Origin: an uncultured Lachnospiraceae bacterium | Lineage (GTDB): Bacteria > Bacillota > Clostridia > Lachnospirales > Lachnospiraceae | Direction: 5' to 3' | DNA length: 17,583 nucleotides | NCBI GenBank assembly: GCA_910580015.1 | Contig: CAJTVT010000006.1 | Span: 74,653 to 92,235 of the forward strand | In this document: piece after piece, positions 6,791 to 14,954 of the stretch | Numbering within the stretch: position 1 is the stretch's first letter | Layout: the number at the start of each line of letters is the position of its first letter | Program-made: the position numbers and the translations under genes | The notes under the pieces: generated by a model | What the model was told of the DNA's origin: nothing | Databases searched by the model: none | Seen by the model: the letters and a program-made list of their open reading frames with translations, nothing else

Positions 6791-7534
6791 TTGGAAACAT
6801 TTCCAGGTGATGAATTACAGATTTACCGGGGCAGAGATTACACTCTAGCCCCTGGCATTACAATCCATCAGCCAACCCTAGACGAAATCTGTGATTATGG
6901 AGAACGTGCCTACTGGAGCATGATTTACACACTTACCTCCACAGGTGCAGACCTAAAATTTCAGCTTGACGACATGGGAATCGACTACACACAAATCAGT
7001 GATTTCCAACTGTTCTACAGTCTGCTCGCCCCATCTTGCGACCAGTCAAAAACCTACATTATAACCGGAGATTTAGACTTCACAAACTGCCAGTTAATGC
7101 AGAATAAGAGCTCCGAAGAGATTGTAATGTATGACGCCGCACAGGGTATTCTGATAGACCAGCAAACCTATCTGAAATTTGCACAGATTCTACGAAACAT
7201 CCATGGTCTAAAACGCAACGCTCAGCTTCCCGCCAACGAAGCCACTAAGCGCATTCTGATTGAGGATGCACGCGAGGAATATGAGCGTGGAAAGGACAAG
7301 CCATATATTTCTCAGTTAAAAAATCTGGTTTCCGCCATGATTAACTGTCCAGGGTTTAAATATGACCACTCTCAGGTCTGGAACATGAAAATCAACGCCT
7401 TTCTGGATTCTGTAAAACGGATTTCCAAGATCAAAAATGCTGATTTGCTTTTGCAAAGCGGATATTCCGGATTTGGAATTAACTTAAAAGAAATCCCAGA
7501 TAAACAATTAAATTGGATGGGAGAACTGGACTAA
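6791..7534 (+). CDS. Phage-type protein, possible tail-assembly-chaperone-like
   Basis: I choose TTG 6791 as start because AAAGGTGGTG ends 6 nt upstream; two GTG codons at 6779 and 6782 are part of that ribosome site. The product is 247 aa. The N-terminal part reads RGRDYTLAPGITIHQPTLDE followed by ICDYGERAYWSMIYTLT, a pattern (ligand-like strand, then QPTxxEIxxYGExxYW) that I associate with phage structural or tail-assembly proteins. The rest is helical and acidic, with no signal peptide or membrane span. It sits directly before the tail-tube-like gene. Chaperones usually follow the tube gene and have a -1 frameshift; no canonical slippery heptamer was seen here. The function is therefore tentative. 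Confidence 0.7.
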   Translation: METFPGDELQIYRGRDYTLAPGITIHQPTLDEICDYGERAYWSMIYTLTSTGADLKFQLDDMGIDYTQISDFQLFYSLLAPSCDQSKTYIITGDLDFTNCQLMQNKSSEEIVMYDAAQGILIDQQTYLKFAQILRNIHGLKRNAQLPANEATKRILIEDAREEYERGKDKPYISQLKNLVSAMINCPGFKYDHSQVWNMKINAFLDSVKRISKIKNADLLLQSGYSGFGINLKEIPDKQLNWMGELD

Positions 7535-7549
7535 CCCTGCTTCCATCCC

Positions 7550-7563
7550 GCCCCCACGGGGGC
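7550..7563 (+). other. GC-rich palindrome GCCCCC-AC-GGGGGC between genes
   Basis: This is a perfect 6-bp inverted repeat with a 2-base centre, 15 nt after the stop of the 247-aa gene, followed by TATCACAAATTTT. The loop is short and the T-run weak, so it is more likely a pause or RNA-stability element than a terminator. The ribosome site of the next gene is 15 nt farther on. Confidence 0.4.
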
Positions 7564-7591
7564 TATCACAAATTTTAAGGAGGAACCTATT

Positions 7592-8407
7592 ATGTCTTTT
7601 AATCCAAATGAATTAATTCTTGAAAAAATCAGAGCCGTTGAGGAATACGACCCAGCAACAAATGAACTGGTGGGCAGATACACACAGATCGAAAGCCCCA
7701 GCCTGAAAACTGCTGCAACCGGAACTGCTGTCACAGATGCTATGGGCGCAGAAATCACTACCTTCTACAATGCCCAGACCGGAACTTTTGACTTTACCAA
7801 CAGTCTGTTTTCTCTGGATTTAGCCGCTTCTCAGTTCGGCACAGAAAAAGAAATCTCCGCTGATATGAAACGCCCTGTCAGTGAGACCGTAAAGGTAGAT
7901 GGCTCCCATCAAGCAGTTCTGAAATACATCCCTGTAGGACCAGAAGGTGCCGAGATCACCACAGTAAAAGTAATCAACTATGACAATACCTTTGGCAAGA
8001 CTTACCGCATTTCCGCAGCAGGCGCTGACGGCGCTCCGGCTGACAATGAGTCCTTTGTCTTGGATGCAGAAAACAAAACACTTACTTTCCCCAGCGATGT
8101 TACTGGACGTGTCTTTGTAAAATATGATGCTGTTACTGGCAACACAGTGAAAATCACGAAATCTTCTGACAGTATTCCAAAGGTACGCTCTCTGTTGGTA
8201 CATGCACTCTTCCATGATCCCTGCGATACAAACATGGTATACGCTGGCGTCATCTCCATCCCTAGAGCACAGATTGACCCATCTGCTGTGGAATTGACTC
8301 TGACCTCAGAAGGAAAACATGCTGCAAGCTACAAACTTCAGAAATCCTACTGTGATGAAAATGCGAAACTCTTCGACATCATTGTATCGGACTACAGTGT
8401 AGCATAA
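7592..8407 (+). CDS. Phage tail-tube/virion structural-protein-like
   Basis: 271 aa from ATG 7592, with AAGGAGG 8 nt upstream, the strongest ribosome site in the operon. The protein is beta-rich, low in Cys and full of Thr, Ala, Gly and Asp (GRYTQIESPSLKTAATGTAV; AEITTFYNAQTGTFDFTNSL, continuing FSLDLAASQFG). The motif 'I-T-x-F/L-Y-x-A-x-T-G-T-F-x-F/A-T-N-S-L-x-S-L-x-L-A-A-S/A-Q' is one I associate with tail-tube and other major structural proteins of Firmicutes phages. The last third (KVRSLLVHALFHDPCDTNMV) would be a second beta domain. The strong ribosome site and the perfect palindrome after the gene fit high expression. No other tail, capsid or packaging gene is present, so it may be a remnant or may have another use. 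Confidence 0.75.
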   Translation: MSFNPNELILEKIRAVEEYDPATNELVGRYTQIESPSLKTAATGTAVTDAMGAEITTFYNAQTGTFDFTNSLFSLDLAASQFGTEKEISADMKRPVSETVKVDGSHQAVLKYIPVGPEGAEITTVKVINYDNTFGKTYRISAAGADGAPADNESFVLDAENKTLTFPSDVTGRVFVKYDAVTGNTVKITKSSDSIPKVRSLLVHALFHDPCDTNMVYAGVISIPRAQIDPSAVELTLTSEGKHAASYKLQKSYCDENAKLFDIIVSDYSVA

Positions 8408-8426
8408 CATTTACAAAAATGTATAG

Positions 8427-8448
8427 GAGGGCGGCAATTGCCGCCCTC
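8427..8448 (+). terminator. Perfect 22-bp palindrome after the structural gene
   Basis: Arms GAGGGCGGC and GCCGCCCTC enclose AATT; the whole 22 bp is self-complementary. It lies 19 nt after the stop of the tail-tube-like gene. The following TGATTTCAAGTT is only moderately T-rich, so it may be a partial terminator or a 3'-end stabiliser letting this gene be expressed above the two small downstream genes. Confidence 0.5.
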
Positions 8449-8472
8449 TGATTTCAAGTTCTGAGGTGATTT

Positions 8473-8763
8473 ATGAACATCTACCAAAACCATACCTGCC
8501 TGATCTGCGGTAAAACTTATCGCGCCTGCCATACCTGTGACAACATCCGAAGCTTTCAACCATGGCGAACCATCACCGATACCCGTAACTGTTATAAGAT
8601 ATTTCTGATCTTAAACAGCTATTCCAACGGCCATGCCAGCCTTACAAGTGCCAAACAACAATTGCAGAACTGTAACCTCTCACAATTTGATTGCTTTCTC
8701 CCACATATCCAGGATACAATACGAAATATTTTAGAAAAGGAGGAACTCGTCGATGTTCCATAA
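8473..8763 (+). CDS. Small zinc-binding hypothetical protein (96 aa)
   Basis: ATG 8473 is preceded by GAGGTGAT. Four cysteines, C9-x2-C12-x6-C19-x2-C22 (CLICGKTYRACHTC), form an obvious zinc knuckle at the N-terminus, and the remainder (residues about 45-96) is helical with an acidic end. No family was recognised. The 3' end overlaps the next gene by 11 nt, so the two are translationally coupled. Its position at the end of the polymerase operon suggests an accessory role, unknown. Confidence 0.75.
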   Translation: MNIYQNHTCLICGKTYRACHTCDNIRSFQPWRTITDTRNCYKIFLILNSYSNGHASLTSAKQQLQNCNLSQFDCFLPHIQDTIRNILEKEELVDVP

Positions 8764-9076
8764 AATAAAAGATTTTTTCAAAACCCGAAGCGAATACTAT
8801 CGTTCCATGATAGAACTTTCTGCTGCCGTAACAGCCAAACTCAACCAGCTTATGGATGCTGAGCTTGCGCGCACCAGGGCAGAACTCAAAGCTCTTGAGA
8901 CAGTAAAAGAAATCAACAGCGCTTTTGCCCCAGAAGAAATGGTTCATTATATGGAGCAAATATCTGAGTTTTTAACAGAATTTAAACAACCCAGCTTCCA
9001 GGAAAGCTTTTATCAAAGCATCATTGACTCTGCTCATAAGAATGATGCAACTTTTCAAGACTCTGTGGCATCATAA
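8753..9076 (+). CDS. Small helical hypothetical protein (107 aa)
   Basis: ATG 8753 has AAAAGGAGG about 9 nt upstream, inside the previous gene, and overlaps that gene by 11 nt. The protein is predicted almost entirely helical (SAAVTAKLNQLMDAELARTR; AELKALETVKEINSAF), with charge spacing that suggests a coiled coil at about residues 25-55. It has no cysteines, signal peptide or membrane span. It is the last gene of the cassette before a hairpin that separates it from the convergent GH84 gene. Function unknown. Confidence 0.75.
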   Translation: MFHKIKDFFKTRSEYYRSMIELSAAVTAKLNQLMDAELARTRAELKALETVKEINSAFAPEEMVHYMEQISEFLTEFKQPSFQESFYQSIIDSAHKNDATFQDSVAS

Positions 9077-9090
9077 ATGGACAGCATAAA

Positions 9091-9128
9091 GGCCGCAGCA
9101 AGTGATTGTAAATACACCTGCTGCAGCC
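9091..9128. terminator. Hairpin between convergent operon and GH84 gene
   Basis: GGCCGCAGCA (9091-9100) pairs with TGCTGCAGCC (9119-9128) with one mismatch over 10 bp. Downstream sequence is CTCTCTTGTCT on the plus strand and TTTATGC on the minus strand, so it could act weakly in both directions. It lies 15 nt after the 107-aa gene stop and about 33 nt beyond the end of the GH84 gene. Confidence 0.5.
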
Positions 9129-9161
9129 CTCTCTTGTCTATCTGCTCATTTTCATTCCATA

Positions 9162-12100
9162 TTACTTCCGTTTGAAAGTTGCTTTTTTGGAAATTCCAGC
9201 CTTCTTACAATTTGTCTTGAACTTACTAAATTCCTTCTTAGTCATTTTCTTTGGAGCAGTCACTTTACACTTTGCATTTGTTCCATAAAAGGCTTTTGAA
9301 CCAAACTTCGGAGTCTTAGTTGACTTAAATGTGATTGTTTTTAAGCTCTTTAATTTGTAGAATGCCTTGGAATTGATCTTCGTTACGTTGGCACCAATCT
9401 CCACAGTCTTAAGCTTATTTGCCTTAACAAATGCCTTGGAATCCACAACGGTCACTTTAAATTTCACTTTTCCAATTTTAATAGTAGATGGAATTTTGAT
9501 TTTTGTCTTGCTCTTTTTGCTTACTCCCACTACAGATACGGTACCCTTTGTAGCATGGGACTTTGTAACTTTATAAACCAAATCTCCAACTGTCTTCTTC
9601 TGCCCTACTCTTGGAAGTGTGATTACTGGGCTCCATTTTGCATACAATTTCATATTCTTAGTAATCTTGGTTGTCAAAGAAAACTTCTTCTTACAAGCGG
9701 AGTCTGTATACCAGCCTTCAAACTTATAATTCGCCTTTTTCGGAGTGACATTCTTGATCTTTCCGTTTTTATCCACGGTCTGACTAGCCACTTTGCTTCC
9801 GCCCTTACTGTCGAACGTAACTTTATATACACGAATCCATTTTGCAGACAAAGTGATATCTTTGGTAATTTGAGTCGCGGAGAAATTAAATTTCTTACCT
9901 TCACTGTCATACCAGCCGCCAAAACGATATCCATTTCTTGTGGGAGCTGGCTTCGGCTCTTTTGCTTTTTCCCCTTTTGCTACGGACTGTGCAGGTACTT
10001 TCGTACCATCGTTGCTGTTAAATATTACCTGGAATGGTCCCTCATCTTCCTGGCCTTCAGCGGTCCATTTTGCATAAAGCGTAAACTCAGCTGTCACTGG
10101 CTGCGTAAAATCATATCTCTGTGTACATTTCTCATCTGTGAACCAACCAGCAAAGGTATATTTTTCTCTTACTGGATCTTTTGGCTCTGTCACCTTATCT
10201 CCATCTGCAATCTCCTGAGCGTCAACCGCAGAACCACCCATACTGTTAAAAGTAACTTTATGGAATTTATCTCCAACATCTGGCTCTTTCGTCCATTTTG
10301 CATTCAGTGTAATATTGGAATTGATCTGGGTATTTTCAAAATCAAATTCTGTCTCTGAACCCTCCAAATACCAGCCAGCAAAGATATAACCTGCCCTTGT
10401 GGGATCTACTGGTTTCATAACTTTTTCTCCGGCTTCAACTATGGTAGCTTCCACCTCGGAACCACCCTTGCTGTCAAATGTCACTGTATAGGTATCAGGC
10501 ACTGGTCCATTGTAATGCAGTACAGCAATTTCATACAGAACCAATTCTTTTTCTGCCCATTCCACTTTCACAGCATAGACATTTTCCTTTCCAATTACAT
10601 TAAATGATGAGAATGATTTTGTCAGATTTCCAATCTTCTCCCACTTATCCTCTCCAGTACGAATAGATACCTCTGCATTGCTGATATTATTTCCATTCTG
10701 CAAGATATTAATTTTCTTAACATTTTTTGTACCTTCTGAGAGATTGTAAATCAAAGTACCACTGCTAATTCCATCTGGTCTGAATGCAGATGTCAAATTG
10801 TTGTCTATTAAGTTCTGTGGCTCCATTCCTCTTTGGAGAACAACATCACCAGTCAATTCAAATGTCGGATCATTGATAGATGACATATATTCATTATTAT
10901 TAATCTCAATTTCAGCGATTTCCGCATAACGCCCAGCATTTCGCTCTGTAAAATAAAGTCTGAGATATCTTGCTCTTACAGGTTGATCCAGATCTCCACC
11001 CACATAAGCATAATTGACATCAATTGCCCCTTCACCAGCTGTCCAGCCATTATCCACAGAAACAGTATTAAAGGTCGCATCTGAACCGTCGCCATTAATT
11101 CTAACCAATGTAGTCCACTCTGTGCTGTCTGGCGTCATTGCTGCCTGAATCTCTGCTTTTCTTGGATAATCTGTTGCATTGTTAGCCACCCATGCTTTCA
11201 CAGAGCGCAAATCAACTTCCTGGCCTAAATCATAAATGATATAATCTCCTGCTGCTGCTGCAAAACAATACTTCGCTGTCGTGTTTTTATCTCCATCGAA
11301 CCAGTTCCCAGTTGTTCCCTGATTTCTAGCATCCTGATCCACATAATCTTCTGGCTCCTTGGATGCTGCCTCAAAATGGATTGGCTGCATTTCATCCAAC
11401 GCAACCTCAAAGGAGGAAAGACTAAATGTAACTGCATGGTCTGTCTGATTGATCAGACGAATATAGCGAGCACTGCCCCTATTTGCCTCTGTCCACTCAC
11501 TTTCATTCATAGACTTCTGCAACGTCAAAGAATTAAGGCCTGTGCCCTCTGCCTGAATAGAGGCAACTGCATGAATTCTGTCAAGCTTTAAGCCTATATA
11601 TTCATTTGGCTGCAACACTGCATTCTCTTTGGGGAATATTTTTGCAGATTCCTCTGCATATTCTACACGCCAATCTGCTTCTGCATCCGTTACATTTGTA
11701 TAATCCATTGCGATTCCATCTGGTTCATACACATAGCTGTAAGCAGAAAAATCACAGAACATTACCCACTTATGTACTTCTACATCATTCACAAGTCTAA
11801 TATATCTAGCAGAAGCGCCTTTGAGATTGATCTCATAAGTATATGGCCCACTCTCGGTATCTGTATAAGATGGCATCGTCTCCCAACTACCAGCTTCTCC
11901 TGTCTCAGAATATTCCACATGGTACTTGCTCCATTTATCACTGCTTGGGGAACCATTATTCATGCCGCCCACAACAGCACGTACTCTGCCAACCTGCTTC
12001 ACTTCGCCCAAATCGAGCTGTAAATAATCCCCTGCCAAAGAAGTATCCTGTTTATCTGTAGTTGGGATAAACCATACCTGGCTGCTGAGATCATCGTCTG

Positions 12101-14714
12101 TCATATTTGATTCCTCGCCTGAATATACAGTCCATCCTTCAGTCTTGCTAAAAACAGCCTGATATTTCTCTCCGACAACAGGAGTGCTTCCACCCAGTTC
12201 ACCGTTGATATTATAGCCAATCTCTCGAATGGTAAGCCATCTGTCTATATGTCCATCTGCGCCTGTCTTTACACATTTCCAGCGGAAGCCTCTGATTTCC
12301 ATCTCCTCTGGAAGATCCATTTTTACATCTTCTCCAATGCGAGAATCTGGCTGAACATCCTGCTCAAATGCAACCCAAGTCTTACCATCTGTTGTATATT
12401 CCATAATACCTTCGAAGATAAAGTTCTTCGGTCCACTTGGCGCTGCAAGGGCGATACGGATATTCTGCACTTTAACAGGCACATTAAATGATAATCCTAC
12501 AAAATCTCCAATCTGCTGTTCTGCTGTAATTTCATAAAATGTAGATAAATTACCGTCCATTGTCAGCGCTTCATTAGCGCTTGTATTAATTTTGGAACCG
12601 CCCACCTGCGCGATTAATTTCTTTTTCACTGGAACATTTTCTGGATTTACCACTTTTGCTGCTTCATCAGAGACATATTCCAATACCGTTTCTACAAATG
12701 GTATAATATAACGTCTACCACCAATTGCATGTTGTACACCATCTGGATCTATAAATGTGTAGGTGTTTGATCTTTCGTAGAGTTCCTGCGCTTTTGCAAA
12801 ATTCTCATAGACAGCCAAATCATTTCCAGACTGAATTGCCTCTATTGCCTGCATCAAATATACGCCTGCCTCTGACATATCTGATAAATTCGACGCATAA
12901 GGTGTCAGTTGCAATGCCATACGCTGATTCGTGCCATTTCCATCTTTAATATAATATTTAATATCATCCTTGATGGTTGAAAACGCTGTCTTAATGGTAT
13001 TAATCTCTTCTGTGGTAAGCTCACTGCCATCTTCTATCTTGGCCTGAACTGCCAACAGAGCGTCTTTTATATTTAAAGACTCCTCAAACTTAGCACCTGT
13101 CTTATTTGCCTGTCCATCACTCTGTGTGATCATATGCTGACAGATCCCTTGCAGCTTCTGGGAAGACTCAGTCTCCTCCGCTGTCATATGGTCAATATAT
13201 TTAAAGGAATCATCCCATGCCTGATCGCCCTGAGCCTGAGCATCTGCTCCTCTCCATATATTCCAACAGTAATCCGCTCCTGTGAAAAGTCCTACTTTTG
13301 ATGGTTCGGAATCCTGCATTGGATTGAAAATAATACCATGATATTTTCTTCCGTCAAGGTCTGGCTTTAAGATAGAGTTATGGCCTCCCATTACCAAACT
13401 GTTATGTGTATTATCATTACATGGCCAGTTTACCCAAAGATATGGATAACGACCTGGTGATTTTTTCTCATCTAATCTTTGATAGAAACGATCTGCAAAA
13501 TCGGTGGTTACATCACCCCAGATTTTTCCTCCAGTCATCACAATACGAACATTGTCTCCAACCCTTGCATGCAGTTCCTGAATCTTTTTAACATCGTCAT
13601 TATTGCTGTCTGTCATACTATTCGAGTATGCCATCCAACCAGGACAGAACAATAATTCTGTTTTAAGATCTGCAAATTGAGGATCGGACTGCTGTTTTGC
13701 TACCAGCCATTCGGAAATATCGTTCAATACTTTTACTAAAATCTCTGAAGCAGGTTCCCACTCCCAATCTGCATAGCCGTCATCCTCTAAGATAGCAATC
13801 TGTCTAACGCCTGCATTAATGACCTGTTCAAATTTCGCTTTCAGATCCTCGATATCTTGATCATAGGTTGCCAGCGCAATCTTATCTGTATAAAATGGAT
13901 GCAAAGCATATACATAATAGCACTTATTCTCATTACCCACCTTTGCCAGATCTCGAATCTGAACCAGTGAATTCTTTTCACCTGTTTCTGGATATAAATC
14001 ACGCCACTGTGTTCTGTGATAGGGATCATCCTTCGGTGCAAACACATACTGATTCATTTTAATTTCGCCGCCGTACTGCATCAAATCTTTCCGATCATCA
14101 TGTGACCACGGGTTCCCGTAATAACCCTCGATGAATCCACGAAATTCAATCTCAGCGTAATCTTTTACCGTCAGTTTCTTTACACTCTTATCGCTCTCTG
14201 AAACCTGTTCTAAAATACGCTGAAGTGTGGTAACTCCGCGGAAAGCTGCATCTGTGTCTTCTCCAAGAACTACAATCTGACCGTCTGAAATATGTAAGAT
14301 ATATTTATCAAACCGTTTTTCAGCCGCAATACCATCTACCTCACCTGTAAAAAATGCCTGTGCACCAAGAGCGCTTTCGTAAGAGGAAACATCACTCTTA
14401 CCATAAATACCAACCACCAGCTTTGTATGTGCGTTGTTCGCTGTTGATGCTTTTGACAATCCTAAGACACTCAAAGCCTGTTCTGCCTTATTCTGGGTAT
14501 AGCTGTCAATACCTTCCCCGTAAGTTACATCCACTTCTGTTGTCAGGACTGTCGCCCCACTGTCATATGTAACAGCCTGCGGTGTAGGATAAATCTCATA
14601 TTCATTTTCCCCTTCACGCGTAGCTGCGGCTGCTGGTATAAAAAACGCCAGCAATAGTACAAATAAACCCGCGAAATATACTCCCGCTCTTTTTCTGAGT
14701 TTGCTTGTCCTCAT
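9162..14714 (-). CDS. Secreted GH84 beta-N-acetylglucosaminidase (hyaluronidase/NagJ-type), multi-domain
   Basis: 1850 aa from ATG 14714, with AAGGAGGAAG at 6 nt. A signal peptide (basic MRTSKLRKR, hydrophobic core about 12-26, cleavage near AAAA 29-32) sends it outside the cell. Residues about 37-185 are the N-terminal GH20b-like domain. The GH84 barrel starts at FRGFIEGYYGNPWS (191) and has KMNQYVFAPKDDPYHR (219). Its tandem catalytic aspartates are D311-D312 (AILEDDGYADWE). A helical linker (about 500-690) precedes several discoidin/CBM32-like domains (about 700-840, 850-995, 1110-1275, 1285-1400). Four InlB-type B-repeats follow, each ending in a xAKW-type motif (about 1408-1474, 1485-1551, 1561-1626, 1629-1694), then a lysine-rich BspA-like LRR tail (1700-1850). 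There is no LPxTG motif; the basic tail may hold it on the wall. Family members remove terminal beta-GlcNAc from mucin or hyaluronan glycans, which fits a gut mucin degrader. It has its own promoter, separate from the cassette. Confidence 0.95.
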   Translation of the reverse strand: MRTSKLRKRAGVYFAGLFVLLLAFFIPAAAATREGENEYEIYPTPQAVTYDSGATVLTTEVDVTYGEGIDSYTQNKAEQALSVLGLSKASTANNAHTKLVVGIYGKSDVSSYESALGAQAFFTGEVDGIAAEKRFDKYILHISDGQIVVLGEDTDAAFRGVTTLQRILEQVSESDKSVKKLTVKDYAEIEFRGFIEGYYGNPWSHDDRKDLMQYGGEIKMNQYVFAPKDDPYHRTQWRDLYPETGEKNSLVQIRDLAKVGNENKCYYVYALHPFYTDKIALATYDQDIEDLKAKFEQVINAGVRQIAILEDDGYADWEWEPASEILVKVLNDISEWLVAKQQSDPQFADLKTELLFCPGWMAYSNSMTDSNNDDVKKIQELHARVGDNVRIVMTGGKIWGDVTTDFADRFYQRLDEKKSPGRYPYLWVNWPCNDNTHNSLVMGGHNSILKPDLDGRKYHGIIFNPMQDSEPSKVGLFTGADYCWNIWRGADAQAQGDQAWDDSFKYIDHMTAEETESSQKLQGICQHMITQSDGQANKTGAKFEESLNIKDALLAVQAKIEDGSELTTEEINTIKTAFSTIKDDIKYYIKDGNGTNQRMALQLTPYASNLSDMSEAGVYLMQAIEAIQSGNDLAVYENFAKAQELYERSNTYTFIDPDGVQHAIGGRRYIIPFVETVLEYVSDEAAKVVNPENVPVKKKLIAQVGGSKINTSANEALTMDGNLSTFYEITAEQQIGDFVGLSFNVPVKVQNIRIALAAPSGPKNFIFEGIMEYTTDGKTWVAFEQDVQPDSRIGEDVKMDLPEEMEIRGFRWKCVKTGADGHIDRWLTIREIGYNINGELGGSTPVVGEKYQAVFSKTEGWTVYSGEESNMTDDDLSSQVWFIPTTDKQDTSLAGDYLQLDLGEVKQVGRVRAVVGGMNNGSPSSDKWSKYHVEYSETGEAGSWETMPSYTDTESGPYTYEINLKGASARYIRLVNDVEVHKWVMFCDFSAYSYVYEPDGIAMDYTNVTDAEADWRVEYAEESAKIFPKENAVLQPNEYIGLKLDRIHAVASIQAEGTGLNSLTLQKSMNESEWTEANRGSARYIRLINQTDHAVTFSLSSFEVALDEMQPIHFEAASKEPEDYVDQDARNQGTTGNWFDGDKNTTAKYCFAAAAGDYIIYDLGQEVDLRSVKAWVANNATDYPRKAEIQAAMTPDSTEWTTLVRINGDGSDATFNTVSVDNGWTAGEGAIDVNYAYVGGDLDQPVRARYLRLYFTERNAGRYAEIAEIEINNNEYMSSINDPTFELTGDVVLQRGMEPQNLIDNNLTSAFRPDGISSGTLIYNLSEGTKNVKKINILQNGNNISNAEVSIRTGEDKWEKIGNLTKSFSSFNVIGKENVYAVKVEWAEKELVLYEIAVLHYNGPVPDTYTVTFDSKGGSEVEATIVEAGEKVMKPVDPTRAGYIFAGWYLEGSETEFDFENTQINSNITLNAKWTKEPDVGDKFHKVTFNSMGGSAVDAQEIADGDKVTEPKDPVREKYTFAGWFTDEKCTQRYDFTQPVTAEFTLYAKWTAEGQEDEGPFQVIFNSNDGTKVPAQSVAKGEKAKEPKPAPTRNGYRFGGWYDSEGKKFNFSATQITKDITLSAKWIRVYKVTFDSKGGSKVASQTVDKNGKIKNVTPKKANYKFEGWYTDSACKKKFSLTTKITKNMKLYAKWSPVITLPRVGQKKTVGDLVYKVTKSHATKGTVSVVGVSKKSKTKIKIPSTIKIGKVKFKVTVVDSKAFVKANKLKTVEIGANVTKINSKAFYKLKSLKTITFKSTKTPKFGSKAFYGTNAKCKVTAPKKMTKKEFSKFKTNCKKAGISKKATFKRK

Positions 14715-14795
14715 AAATTCTTCCTCCTTCTTTGTTGAAATTGCCTGTATTATTTTGTGTACGCTCCATATTATACAAGCAAAGCATATAAAAAA

Positions 14796-14824
14796 ATTAT
14801 AGCAGACAAATTAATTTTCGTCAA
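14796..14824 (-). promoter_or_regulatory. SigA promoter of the GH84 gene
   Basis: Minus-strand TTGACG (14819-14824) and TATAAT (14796-14801) with a 17-bp spacer. The predicted leader is about 75 nt. A second TATAAT (around 14770-14775) has no matching -35. Confidence 0.72.
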
Positions 14825-14892
14825 TATAAATAAATTTTGTATAGGCAAAATGTGCAAAACGTCTGGTATTCTGCAATCGTAAAGTGGTTCTT

Positions 14893-14940
14893 AAAAATAA
14901 AAGGCTTGGTGACAAATGAAAGGTACTTTGCCACCAAACC
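14893..14940 (-). terminator. Rho-independent terminator of the 237-aa gene
   Basis: On the minus strand 14940-14927 pairs with 14916-14903 (GGTTTGGTGGCAAA with TTTGTCACCAAGCC; 14 pairs, two of them G-U), with a 10-nt loop and the T-run TTTTATTTTT at 14902-14893. It lies 14 nt after the stop codon of the gene at 14955. Confidence 0.85.
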
Positions 14941-14954
14941 TTCTTTGATACAAG

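Noticed and set aside
7480..7600. Programmed -1 frameshift at the end of the 247-aa gene, as in tail chaperones
   Set aside because: No canonical X-XXY-YYZ heptamer in the zero frame near the stop; the -1 frame extension overlaps the next ribosome site without phage-like content.
1893..9130. Attachment-site direct repeats flanking the cassette
   Set aside because: I compared the sequence around 1830-1900 and 9070-9160 by eye and found no convincing direct repeat; ends remain undefined.
9555..10358. 267-codon plus-strand frame and other long plus-strand frames within 9162-14714
   Set aside because: Shadows antisense to the GH84 gene; rich in Cys, Phe and Ile, with no ribosome sites or domain signals.
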